34,321 bases of DNA, taken from the NCBI GenBank assembly GCA_017614715.1, contig JAGABI010000007.1, positions 1 to 34,321 of the forward strand, given 5' to 3'. A program made the translations under genes and the position numbers. Below, one piece after another: positions 16,226-23,476 of the stretch. Source of the DNA: Bacteroidales bacterium (GTDB lineage: Bacteria > Bacteroidota > Bacteroidia > Bacteroidales > UBA932). Within the stretch, counting starts at the first letter, position 1, and the number at the start of each line of letters is the position of its first letter. The notes under the pieces were generated by a model. It did not search any database, was not told the origin of the DNA, and was given only the letters and a program-made list of their open reading frames with translations.

Positions 16226-17389
16226 ATGAATTATAATAAACAATATTTCCTCAGCATAGCAGTACTAATCGCTTTGGCAACACCTATACTCATCGGCTGC
16301 AGGGGAAGCCACACCCGGCAAGGTGCGGAGGCCGGCACTGTAGATTCGCTGCTATATGCAGAAGGGCTGGAAATAGCTTATTTCAGCAATTTCACCCGGG
16401 TATCATTACGTGACCCCTGGGATACCGTAAAAACCCGTAAAACGTACATATTAGCCCCCAAAACCGACATCAAAGACAATCATTCCCTCCGGGACAGTCT
16501 TTCAAAGCTTGGAATACTGATAGGCACCCCTGTGGAGAGAGCCGTAATCTACACCTCAGTACATGTGGCGATGGCCGCTCAACTGGGCGTACTTGATCAG
16601 GTCTGCGGCGTATGCGAACCTCAATACATTACTTCAAATGAAGTGTTAGACCGTATTAATAATCACCTCATTGCGGATTTGGGCCAATCCACATCTCCAA
16701 ATGTAGAAAAGATAATTGACCTTGGTTGCGACGTGATAATTGCATCACCGTTTGAAAACAGCGGATACGGTGCTGCCGAAAAGCTTGGAATCCCTATTGT
16801 GGAGGCCGCCGATTATATGGAACACCATCCGCTCGGGCGCACAGAATGGGTGAAATTCTATGGACTGCTCTTTGGGTGCAAAGATATCGCCCAGGCACAG
16901 TTTGCCTCGACAATGGCTCGATATGATTCACTGAAAAATATTTGTTCTACAGTTAGTTATCGTCCCTCAGTTGTACTTGAACGTAAATGGGGACAGACGT
17001 GGGGGGTACCGGCTGCCAGGAGTTATATAGGCACTCTGCACCGTGACGCAGGTGCCGATTATGTTTTCAGCGATATCACCTCCTCCAGCAGTGTCCACAT
17101 GTCATTCGAGCAGGTTTTCGAAAGGGGATGCGATGCAGACTACTGGCTGTTCAAGTATAGCGGCGGCAAACCAATGACACTCGGTGACCTGAAACGCGAA
17201 TATCTCCCTTATTCACACTTCAAGGCATATAAAACTCAGTGTATCTATGCATGTAACACACTTGTAAGCAGTTATTACGACGATATTACGCTCCATCCGG
17301 ACCGTATTTTGGAAGATTTGATGCATATCTACCATCCTGAACTGAGTCCAGATTATCAGATGTGCTACTATTTCAGATTGTTGGAGTAG
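16226..17389 (+). CDS. btuF: BtuF-like ABC substrate-binding lipoprotein
   Basis: A 387-residue lipoprotein (signal peptide ending LIGC, Cys near residue 25) of the periplasmic binding protein family for B12 and siderophores (PF01497). Recognisable parts: RAVIYTSVHVAMAAQLGVLDQVCGVCEP, the helix and strand LIADLGQSTSPNVEKIIDLGCDVIIASP, GIPIVEAADYMEHHPLGRTEWVKFYG, and late WGVPAARSYIGTLHRDAGADYVF. It would receive the vitamin from BtuB in the periplasm and dock to the inner-membrane permease. Start 7 bases after the btuB stop, so it is the last gene of the riboswitch operon. Proteins of this family with heme or iron-chelate ligands exist, so specificity is from context. It ends 1 base before the end of the convergent permease gene. 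Confidence 0.87.
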   Translation: MNYNKQYFLSIAVLIALATPILIGCRGSHTRQGAEAGTVDSLLYAEGLEIAYFSNFTRVSLRDPWDTVKTRKTYILAPKTDIKDNHSLRDSLSKLGILIGTPVERAVIYTSVHVAMAAQLGVLDQVCGVCEPQYITSNEVLDRINNHLIADLGQSTSPNVEKIIDLGCDVIIASPFENSGYGAAEKLGIPIVEAADYMEHHPLGRTEWVKFYGLLFGCKDIAQAQFASTMARYDSLKNICSTVSYRPSVVLERKWGQTWGVPAARSYIGTLHRDAGADYVFSDITSSSSVHMSFEQVFERGCDADYWLFKYSGGKPMTLGDLKREYLPYSHFKAYKTQCIYACNTLVSSYYDDITLHPDRILEDLMHIYHPELSPDYQMCYYFRLLE

Positions 17390-17390
17390 A

Positions 17391-18413
17391 TTAATTAAAG
17401 TAGTGCAGCCGCTTCCGGCTCATAATCACATAGATTATAACAGGCGCCCCCACAATAGAGGTAATAGCATTCAGGGGCAGCGAACCACCAGCAGAACTTA
17501 TATTTGCCAACAGATTACATAATAGGGCAATAACGCTGCCGACCAGAATCGTTACTGGAAGCAGATGACGATGGTCGCTTCTGTTCAGTAACAAGCGGGC
17601 TATATGCGGCACGGCCAATCCGATAAAGGAGATTGGTCCGCAGAATGCAGTAACTGTAGCCGTAAGGAGACTGGTCACAAGCAGTATTGCCAATCGGGAC
17701 TGCTTAACATTTATCCCGAGGTTAGCGGCGTATGAATCTCCTAATAACAGAGCATTAAGAGGCTTTACCAAAAGCAATGCTCCAATAAGGCCAAAGGCGC
17801 AGAATGATACAAACCACGGCAGTTTGTCCATAGAGACGCTGCCAAAATCGCCCATTCCCCACATTACATACTGGTGCACTTTGTCTGCGGAGGCATTGAA
17901 ATTGAGAATCGATATCAAAGACGATGCGACATAGCCCACCATGATACCAATTATCAGAAGCATTACGTTGTTCCGAACCTTACGGGAGAACCATATTATT
18001 ATGGCAAGTACGACGGCGGCTCCAAAAAATGCTGCGAATATGATAGTTATGTAATTGGTGGTGGAGATATACAGCATAGCCAGGGCAACGCCCAGGTTTG
18101 CACCGTCGCTGATACCGAGTATGGAGGGGCCGGCAAGGGGGTTGGAAAACAGGGTCTGGAGCTGAAGCCCGCTCACCGCAAGGGCCGCACCGCCCAGTAG
18201 GGCCGTGACTGCTTGGGGAAGACGGGAGCCGAGCACTATCTGATTCCAGCTCTGCTGAGTTGACAACTTGCCAAACAGTATATGCAGTGCATCAGTCAGT
18301 GGAATCTTCACAGGGCCTGCCACTATGTTGGCCAAGAACAAAAACACAAGAGTTACACCCGTTGCAATATAGGGTATTATATATTTCCTGCTGCCGGTCT
18401 TGCTTCTCTTCAT
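17391..18413 (-). CDS. btuC: BtuC/FecCD-family ABC transporter permease
   Basis: A 340-residue inner-membrane protein of the FecCD family with about nine to ten hydrophobic segments. Diagnostic parts are GSRLPQAVTALLGGAALAVSGLQLQTLFSNPLAGPSILGISDGANLG, GPISFIGLAVPHIARLL and SLPLNAITSIVGAPVIIYVI near the C terminus. It would form the membrane channel of a B12 or iron-chelate importer, working with an ATPase not found in this window. Given the neighbouring btuF, cobalamin is the likely substrate. It is on the opposite strand to the riboswitch operon, 16 bases downstream of an LPG-synthase-like gene, and no riboswitch lies upstream of that gene, so its control differs. An iron-siderophore permease is the main alternative. 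Confidence 0.85.
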   Translation of the reverse strand: MKRSKTGSRKYIIPYIATGVTLVFLFLANIVAGPVKIPLTDALHILFGKLSTQQSWNQIVLGSRLPQAVTALLGGAALAVSGLQLQTLFSNPLAGPSILGISDGANLGVALAMLYISTTNYITIIFAAFFGAAVVLAIIIWFSRKVRNNVMLLIIGIMVGYVASSLISILNFNASADKVHQYVMWGMGDFGSVSMDKLPWFVSFCAFGLIGALLLVKPLNALLLGDSYAANLGINVKQSRLAILLVTSLLTATVTAFCGPISFIGLAVPHIARLLLNRSDHRHLLPVTILVGSVIALLCNLLANISSAGGSLPLNAITSIVGAPVIIYVIMSRKRLHYFN

Positions 18414-18429
18414 TTTTGTAAATCCTGCC

Positions 18430-19413
18430 CTATGGATTGTTTACACTGTTAGATTGTGTGCCCATGTCACGCATCCAGTGTAAGTATGCAACAAGGCCTA
18501 TAACTATTACTATAACAGCGTGAATCTCATGATTGAGTGTCGCATACAATATGCCGGTATCCCAGTTGTAGCCATACACGCCAACTGCAGATGCAACAAG
18601 ATAATGGTACGCCCCGACACTCCCCGGTACCGGTACTATGGAAGCAACGTTTCCCACCATGGAGAAGAACAGGGCATCAATCATATCAAGCCCGTCCAAA
18701 GCAGGCATAGCCTTGATAACGCAGAAGCACATCAACACATACAATGTCCATATCAACACGGTAGTAAGTGCGATGAGCAGTTTGTTCCTGCTCTTGCGGA
18801 ACACAGTGAGTCCGGCCCATATCCTGGAGAGTGATTCAGCTATCTTGCGACAAATGACATATCTGTCGCGAAACCGGAAAATCGCATAAATGGCAACCGC
18901 CAGTATAATAATAGAAGATATAAGAACTACCCAGAAAATCCGGTTGGCAGAAAGCGGGTTAATTATGTTGTCCATGAAATAGCTGCCAAAGCGGTCCCAT
19001 CCCGTAAACAAGGAGATAATTGCCATGACAATCAGGGCAAAGAGGTCCCAGAGGCGTTCGCAAAACATCGTTCCGATGGATTTATCGTATTCAAGCTTCT
19101 TTGATGTTACATACCCGCAACGGAGAAACTCCCCGCTACTAGGTAACGCCACACTGGCAAGATTGCCAACGTTGATTGCATCCCACACCCGGATCGTCTT
19201 TATTTCGGGATCAAAGGGAATCAGCATCTCCTTCCACCTGACAGTACGCAGCAGTAGGGCGGTGGCTGAAATGATGCAGAAGACGACCACCCAGAACCAC
19301 CTCGTCTGTGCCAGGCCATCTACAAACGCACGCCATTCCACTTTACGGAAGGCAAAGTAGACCAGCACGGCAGCCAGCGCAAACAGCAAAACGTACTTGA
19401 GGATCTTTTTCAT
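18430..19413 (-). CDS. LPG-synthase transmembrane-domain protein (UPF0104/AglD2-like)
   Basis: A 327-residue integral membrane protein with about eight hydrophobic segments, matching the lysylphosphatidylglycerol synthase TM-region family (PF03706). Signature parts are RTVRWKEML, INVGNLASVALPSSGEFLRCGY, CERLWDLFALIVM and VPVPGSVGAYHYLVASAVGVYG. It lacks the soluble aminoacyl-transfer domain of MprF, so it is a stand-alone flippase-like domain; members may move lipids or lipid-linked substrates, but its substrate is unknown. Start ATG at 19413; the TTG at 19422 overlaps a promoter element. The predicted mRNA would begin almost at this ATG (short leader or leaderless). btuC-like permease follows after 16 bases in the same operon, an odd pairing with no clear functional logic. 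Confidence 0.87.
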   Translation of the reverse strand: MKKILKYVLLFALAAVLVYFAFRKVEWRAFVDGLAQTRWFWVVVFCIISATALLLRTVRWKEMLIPFDPEIKTIRVWDAINVGNLASVALPSSGEFLRCGYVTSKKLEYDKSIGTMFCERLWDLFALIVMAIISLFTGWDRFGSYFMDNIINPLSANRIFWVVLISSIIILAVAIYAIFRFRDRYVICRKIAESLSRIWAGLTVFRKSRNKLLIALTTVLIWTLYVLMCFCVIKAMPALDGLDMIDALFFSMVGNVASIVPVPGSVGAYHYLVASAVGVYGYNWDTGILYATLNHEIHAVIVIVIGLVAYLHWMRDMGTQSNSVNNP

Positions 19414-19419
19414 ACTTCG

Positions 19420-19427
19420 CAAAAGTA
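19420..19427 (-). promoter_or_regulatory. Candidate -7 element, LPG-synthase-like/permease operon
   Basis: The minus strand reads TACTTTTG, an exact TAnnTTTG, only 6 bases before the ATG at 19413. Transcription from it would start at or within a few bases of the start codon. Confidence 0.5.
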
Positions 19428-19438
19428 CTAATTATTTA

Positions 19439-19471
19439 CAAAAAGAGAGCGCCTCTCCTTGGAGGGGCGCT
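19439..19471 (-). terminator. Intrinsic terminator after the repeat-rich protein gene
   Basis: On the minus strand AGCGCCCCTCC, a four-base turn, and GGAGAGGCGCT form a strong GC-rich hairpin with one mismatch (plus-strand 19448-19471), followed by CTCTTTTTG. This is a classic rho-independent terminator in the right place after the stop at 19492. Confidence 0.8.
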
Positions 19472-19491
19472 GACTATATTGTGTTGACATC

Positions 19492-20397
19492 TTATCTGCT
19501 GCGACGGCCGGTGCTGCTTCCTGCTGTGTTGGAACTGCGACGGGCTGCGCTGCTTGTTGCATTGCTGGAGCTGCGACGCTCGGGAGCCACTGTGTGGGTG
19601 CTGCGGGTAGTATTGCCGTTGGTGGCTTTTGCAGTGCCATGGCTGCCGGTATTCCTGTTAGCAGGTTTAGTGGTTGCATTCACATTGCCGGAATTGTGGT
19701 TGCCGCTTGGCTTGTCGCCAACTTTGGGGGTTTTATTTACATTCCCGGGGTTGTGGTTGCCGGTGTTCTTGTTGCCAGGCTTGTTGGCTCCATTCACGTT
19801 GCCGGTATTGTGGTTGCCAGACGGTTTAGCAGGATTGTTGCCATGGTTGTGGTTGTCGGCTACATTGCCGTGGTGTCCATTGTTATGGTTGCCTTTCGGC
19901 TTGTCACCGATTTTGTGGGCGCCATCCCTGTGGCGTTTGTCGGCAAAGTGCATGTTGTTATGGGGCTTCTCGTGATACCGCCTTGTGCCCACTCTGTAGG
20001 ATGCATAAACCCTGGGAGGATTGGGACGGAAGAAACGGTCGCGTGCATAACGGTCATAGATTGTGAAATACAGCGCACTTTTGCGGATGACAACCGGTCT
20101 GTAGAAATACTCGGACTCGAGGAAAAGTTTATACTGCCAGCTGGTAAGTACATAGCCGAGTTCATTTGCACGGCGGTTCCAGTTGATTCCGAGGATGTCG
20201 GTAGTACCAATCAGGCCGTTGAAGTAGTCGAGATTGATTTCATAGACAGCGTCGTACTGGTAATCGGTAAGGTCCAGTTCATAGGCCATCTTATCGGTGA
20301 GGAAAAGCGCTTCGCTGCGTGCCCTTTCGTAGCTCATAGCGTTAGCGTTCACCACTGCTGCGATAACGATCGCGGTAACGAGTAACATCTTTTTCAT
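19492..20397 (-). CDS. Secreted protein with Spy-like LTxxQ motifs and Asn/Gly/His repeats
   Basis: A 301-residue exported protein, not assigned to a named family. Residues 1-20 are a Sec signal peptide ending ANA. Residues about 25-140 are a folded domain rich in Tyr and Asp with two LTxxQ motifs (LTDYQ at 43-47, LTSWQ at 85-89), the hallmark spacing seen in Spy/CpxP-type periplasmic proteins. Residues 167-261 are low-complexity repeats of the type KPSGNHNTGNVN, at least five imperfect copies. The final 40 residues are Ser/Arg/Asn-rich and basic. The repeat region should be disordered and could bind metal through histidines or interact with the cell wall, which is inference. The gene has its own strong terminator. 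An inverted repeat sits directly before its start codon. Confidence 0.75.
   Translation of the reverse strand: MKKMLLVTAIVIAAVVNANAMSYERARSEALFLTDKMAYELDLTDYQYDAVYEINLDYFNGLIGTTDILGINWNRRANELGYVLTSWQYKLFLESEYFYRPVVIRKSALYFTIYDRYARDRFFRPNPPRVYASYRVGTRRYHEKPHNNMHFADKRHRDGAHKIGDKPKGNHNNGHHGNVADNHNHGNNPAKPSGNHNTGNVNGANKPGNKNTGNHNPGNVNKTPKVGDKPSGNHNSGNVNATTKPANRNTGSHGTAKATNGNTTRSTHTVAPERRSSSNATSSAARRSSNTAGSSTGRRSR
19590..19900. repeat. Degenerate coding repeat for GNHNxGNVN units
   Basis: Short imperfect direct repeats built on CATTGCCGG-ATTGTGGTTGCC-like units (plus-strand view) with 36-75 base spacing encode the Asn/Gly/His-rich segment of the secreted protein. Unit length can change by slippage or recombination, so copy number may vary between strains. 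Confidence 0.7.
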
Positions 20398-20400
20398 GGC

Positions 20401-20437
20401 TATAAGTTTTAAAGGTTAGTATTCACCTTTACTTATA
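20401..20437. repeat. Inverted repeat directly upstream of the repeat-protein start
   Basis: TATAAGT-TTT-AAAGGT (20401-20416) and ACCTTTACTTATA (20425-20437) are perfect complements over 13 bases if the TTT is bulged, with an 8-base loop. On the minus strand it ends 3 bases before the ATG at 20397, so it could be an operator or an mRNA hairpin that hides the start. It has no T run and does not look like a terminator. Confidence 0.6.
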
Positions 20438-20474
20438 CCAAGATGCGTGCCAAACCGTTTCGGTGTGTTTCGAT

Positions 20475-21038
20475 TTACCGGCGGGTGAAGGTAACCGTCT
20501 CTGGTAATTCGCCCTTGGCCTGCTCCTTTTTAGAGGGTATATCTCTCAGTGTAAGAGACGATTCCGTAACCGAGACAATGGTGTAGGATTCTTTTTTCTT
20601 AAGCTCTGAGGTAAGCTCCTTTTTAAGCGGAGATACAATCATATTCTTAATCATACTCCCGCCAGGGACACCGTCAACTTTGGCGTCTATATCTACAGAT
20701 GGCTTCTTTTTGGGTTCGGGAGTCAAGGTAATGACGTCGCCGGAGCGGGAGAGGGCTCCGCTCATAGAGGCGGTCACCTCCACATATATATTGGCTTTGG
20801 TGTCATCCTCCCGGGAAGAGACATCCATAGTGACGATCGCCTTCAAGGTGGCAGTGTATCGGTCCCGGTCAAACACATATTGCACCGAGGCCTTCATATC
20901 GGTCTGCCCGTCGACCGTCCCTTCGCTTACGGTCTGCTTTTCACTTTTGTCAAGAAACCATGTACCGTCAATGTTGCTTTGCGCATAGGATGCAAAGCAG
21001 ACCAGCATAACAGCCAGCAAGAAAATAAAACGCTTCAT
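20475..21038 (-). CDS. Small secreted protein, lipocalin-like opening, function unknown
   Basis: A 187-residue protein with a Sec signal peptide (MKRFIFLLAVMLVCFASYAQ). The mature part begins SNIDGTWFLDKSEKQ, like the first strand of lipocalin-type or DUF4923-like extracytoplasmic beta-barrels in Bacteroidota, and continues with alternating strands (QYVFDRDRYTATLKAIVTMDV, IYVEVTASMSGALSRSGDVITLTPEP), a Lys-rich middle, then YTIVSVTESSLTLRDI. There is no lipobox cysteine, so it is probably periplasmic or secreted. I do not recognise a specific family and no catalytic motif is visible. Spacing of about 77 bases to the next gene suggests separate control. Confidence 0.75.
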   Translation of the reverse strand: MKRFIFLLAVMLVCFASYAQSNIDGTWFLDKSEKQTVSEGTVDGQTDMKASVQYVFDRDRYTATLKAIVTMDVSSREDDTKANIYVEVTASMSGALSRSGDVITLTPEPKKKPSVDIDAKVDGVPGGSMIKNMIVSPLKKELTSELKKKESYTIVSVTESSLTLRDIPSKKEQAKGELPETVTFTRR

Positions 21039-21048
21039 ATCACCTCTA

Positions 21049-21056
21049 CAAATTTA
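21049..21056 (-). promoter_or_regulatory. Candidate -7 element for the small secreted protein
   Basis: The minus strand reads TAAATTTG, an exact TAnnTTTG, 10 bases before the ATG at 21038. The mRNA leader would be very short. Confidence 0.45.
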
Positions 21057-21176
21057 TGCCGGCACCTTGCACGGCGGTTGTTTCCTGCTAAGTTATGCCA
21101 TCCGGATTAAATACGCAAAAGAAAGTCTGCGGATAATTTTTCAGCAGAATCTAAATCAATCACAGCCAGGGTGTAA

Positions 21177-21923
21177 TCATAAAAAAGCTTTTATGATAAA
21201 CCATATTACTGGAATCAGCAGTGACGGGAGCATATTCAAGGTCTTCTTGTCTGTGATTTTAAGCAGGGAAAGACCAGAAGATACAATCAAAAGCCCTCCG
21301 ACAATGAGCAGTTCGCTCATAAGCGCATCGCTGATTGCAGTGCTGGAGATCTTGGCGATGAGCCAGAAAAGACCCTGCCAGCAGAACAACACCGGCGCAG
21401 CGAGAATCATACCGATACCGTATGTGGATGCAAAGATGAAGGATGATACCAGATCCAGTGTGGCGTTTGTAAAGAGCAGGGTATGGTCACCCTTAAGGGC
21501 GCTCACAATAGGGCCGAGCATGGAGAGCGGGCCTATGCAGTACAGCAGGCAAGCCGTCGCCAGGCCGTCGGCCAGGCGGGAAGAGGGGCGGATGCGCGAG
21601 GTGCTCTCGGCAACTCCGTCGGAAGAAGCCTGGACATCTTTTCCCTTGCGATGCTGGATTTTGTCTACAAGACGGTGGAAGCGGCCATCTATATCTAGCC
21701 AGGTCCCTATCACGGAACCCAGGGCGATTGCAACCACAAACAGGACCGGAAATTCGCTCTTGGGAAGATTGGAAATAGTTGCGTTCAGTCCTATTGCAAG
21801 ACACGCCAGACCGAGGGAGCTATATACCGCTTCTTTATATTTTTCCTTTACCCCGCGATGAAGCAGGGACCCAAGTATGGCTCCGACAATGATAGTGCCG
21901 GTATTGACCAGGGTACCAATCAT
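21177..21923 (-). CDS. DUF554 family membrane protein
   Basis: A 248-residue inner-membrane protein with six to seven hydrophobic segments matching DUF554 (YdfK/YqgA type). Typical parts are MIGTLVNTGTIIVGAILGSLL at the N terminus, SLGLACLAIGL, VVAIALGSVIGTWLDIDG, CIGPLSMLGPIVSALKGDHTLLFTNATLDLVSS and FASTYGIGMILAAPVLFCWQG. Family members are predicted transporters without known substrate. The ATG at 21923 is preferred over an upstream one at 21962, which would add an unlikely charged leader. It lies 60 bases downstream of the tryptophanase-like gene and may share its transcript. Confidence 0.88.
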   Translation of the reverse strand: MIGTLVNTGTIIVGAILGSLLHRGVKEKYKEAVYSSLGLACLAIGLNATISNLPKSEFPVLFVVAIALGSVIGTWLDIDGRFHRLVDKIQHRKGKDVQASSDGVAESTSRIRPSSRLADGLATACLLYCIGPLSMLGPIVSALKGDHTLLFTNATLDLVSSFIFASTYGIGMILAAPVLFCWQGLFWLIAKISSTAISDALMSELLIVGGLLIVSSGLSLLKITDKKTLNMLPSLLIPVIWFIIKAFL

Positions 21924-21983
21924 ATCTATACTATAAAATGGGTGAGCCCTGTCCGGGCCCACCCAAAAAAGGTTTCAAAACTA

Positions 21984-23432
21984 TTAAAGGCTGTCGCCAA
22001 AATCTGCGCGGAACTTCTCCACGAGCTTCTGCTGCCAGTCGCCGATAGGCTCCAGACGACCAAAGAAGAAGCGGAGCACAGCGGGCTCTTCTACAAAGTG
22101 GAGACCGCCAATAAGCTTGCGGTTGTCCCATACCCACTTAACGCGGTCCGCAACATATTCTATCTGGGAGAGGGTGAATACACGGCGGGGAACAGCCAAG
22201 CGGAGCAACTCGAGGGCTGCATAGCGCTCGCTTCCGTCACGCTCACGCTGCTCACTGATGGTACCGCGTTCCATACCGCGGATACCGCCTGCAATGTACA
22301 TTGCAGCGCCAAGGGCACCTGCAGGATACTGACCGTGAGGCATATCGGGAAAGAATTCGCTTGCATTCAAGTGAACACCCAAACCGCCGGCAGGCCTTAC
22401 CACGGGCACTCCATATTCGTGCAACTCTTTAACCATATGTTCGATGAACATAGGTCCCTGGCTGATATACTCTTCGTCCAGAGTCTCGTAGAGACCGACT
22501 GCAATTGCCTCCATTGAACGTACCTCCATACCGCCATAGGTGAGGAAGCCTTCGTACAAAGGGACATACTCCTTCATGCGGAGCATGAGTTTCTCGTTGT
22601 TGGAGCAGATGCAACCGCCGCGTGCAAAGCCGAGCTTGCGTGCAGAGAAATAGACAATATCCATATCGGCGCAGAGCTCAAACATAATCTCCTTGATAGA
22701 TTTATCCTTGTAACCCTCTTCGCGGGTCTTGATAAAGTGGAGGTTATCCTGCAGCAGGGAGGCGTCCATGACACTTATGATGCCCTCTTCGCGGCATATC
22801 TTGGCAACCTCATGCATGTTGTGTGCAGATATCGGCTGACCTCCAATCAGGTTGGTACCTGTCTCGATGCGGAGCCACTGTATTTGATCGCGATGGTCCT
22901 TGATAAATCTCTTGAGACGGGGGATATCAAAGTCGCCCTTGAAGGGGTCCAGATTGTTTGCATCCAAACCTTTGGCTGCCACCAACTCTACCACATCGGC
23001 ACCGCAGCGGGTGATGTGAGCTTTTGTGGTGGTGAAGTGGAAGTTCATCGGCACCAGGTCGCCGGGGCGGCAGAATGCCTCTGCAAGGATGTTCTCGCAC
23101 GCACGGCCCTGATGGGCAGGGAGCATGTCATTGAGGCCCATGGTCTCCTTTATGGCCTTTTTGAGGCGGTAGTAGGTCTCGCTGCCGGCATAGGCATCGT
23201 CGGCCTGGAACATGGCTGCCTGCTGGTTGTCACTCATCGCATTCACACCGGAGTCGGTGAGCATGTCGATATAAATATCCTTGTTATGAAGCAGGAAGGT
23301 ATTGTTACCCGCTTCCTCCATCTTTTTCTGGCGTTCTTCAACTGGGAGAAGGAAAAGCTTCTGGACAATGCGCACTTTGTGCATCTCAAGGGGCACCTGG
23401 TGCTCCTCACGGTAGAATTTGACGTTTGACAT
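21984..23432 (-). CDS. Tryptophanase/tyrosine phenol-lyase-like PLP enzyme, divergent active site
   Basis: A 482-residue member of the beta-eliminating lyase family (PF01212) in the tryptophanase/tyrosine phenol-lyase branch. Conserved: IDMLTDSG, the AYAGSETYY segment, PAHQGR (105-110), N194 and GGQP, the PLP aspartate D223, the Schiff-base lysine K266 in YFSARKLGF, EGFLTYGGME and LLRLAVPRR. Different: the Arg of the DSAR motif (E. coli TnaA Arg226) is Leu226 in DASLLQDN, and the histidine of VLRHF (His463) is Phe455. Both matter for the cofactor or substrate in TnaA, so ordinary indole production is doubtful. A related beta-elimination or other PLP reaction is possible. It follows a threonine aldolase gene by 44 bases but has its own promoter-like element. 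Confidence 0.82.
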   Translation of the reverse strand: MSNVKFYREEHQVPLEMHKVRIVQKLFLLPVEERQKKMEEAGNNTFLLHNKDIYIDMLTDSGVNAMSDNQQAAMFQADDAYAGSETYYRLKKAIKETMGLNDMLPAHQGRACENILAEAFCRPGDLVPMNFHFTTTKAHITRCGADVVELVAAKGLDANNLDPFKGDFDIPRLKRFIKDHRDQIQWLRIETGTNLIGGQPISAHNMHEVAKICREEGIISVMDASLLQDNLHFIKTREEGYKDKSIKEIMFELCADMDIVYFSARKLGFARGGCICSNNEKLMLRMKEYVPLYEGFLTYGGMEVRSMEAIAVGLYETLDEEYISQGPMFIEHMVKELHEYGVPVVRPAGGLGVHLNASEFFPDMPHGQYPAGALGAAMYIAGGIRGMERGTISEQRERDGSERYAALELLRLAVPRRVFTLSQIEYVADRVKWVWDNRKLIGGLHFVEEPAVLRFFFGRLEPIGDWQQKLVEKFRADFGDSL

Positions 23433-23467
23433 TTTTTATAAGATTATTAATAATTGCGATTGATGCG

Positions 23468-23475
23468 CTAAAGTA
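23468..23475 (-). promoter_or_regulatory. Candidate -7 element for the tryptophanase-like gene
   Basis: The minus strand reads TACTTTAG, one base off TAnnTTTG, 35 bases before the ATG at 23432 and just beside the threonine aldolase stop codon. The same octamer precedes the CDF transporter gene. Confidence 0.4.
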
Positions 23476-23476
23476 G

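Noticed and set aside
20440-20474. Possible terminator hairpin ACCG-AAA-CGGT after the small secreted protein
   Set aside because: The stem is only four perfect pairs with no T run, too weak to call.
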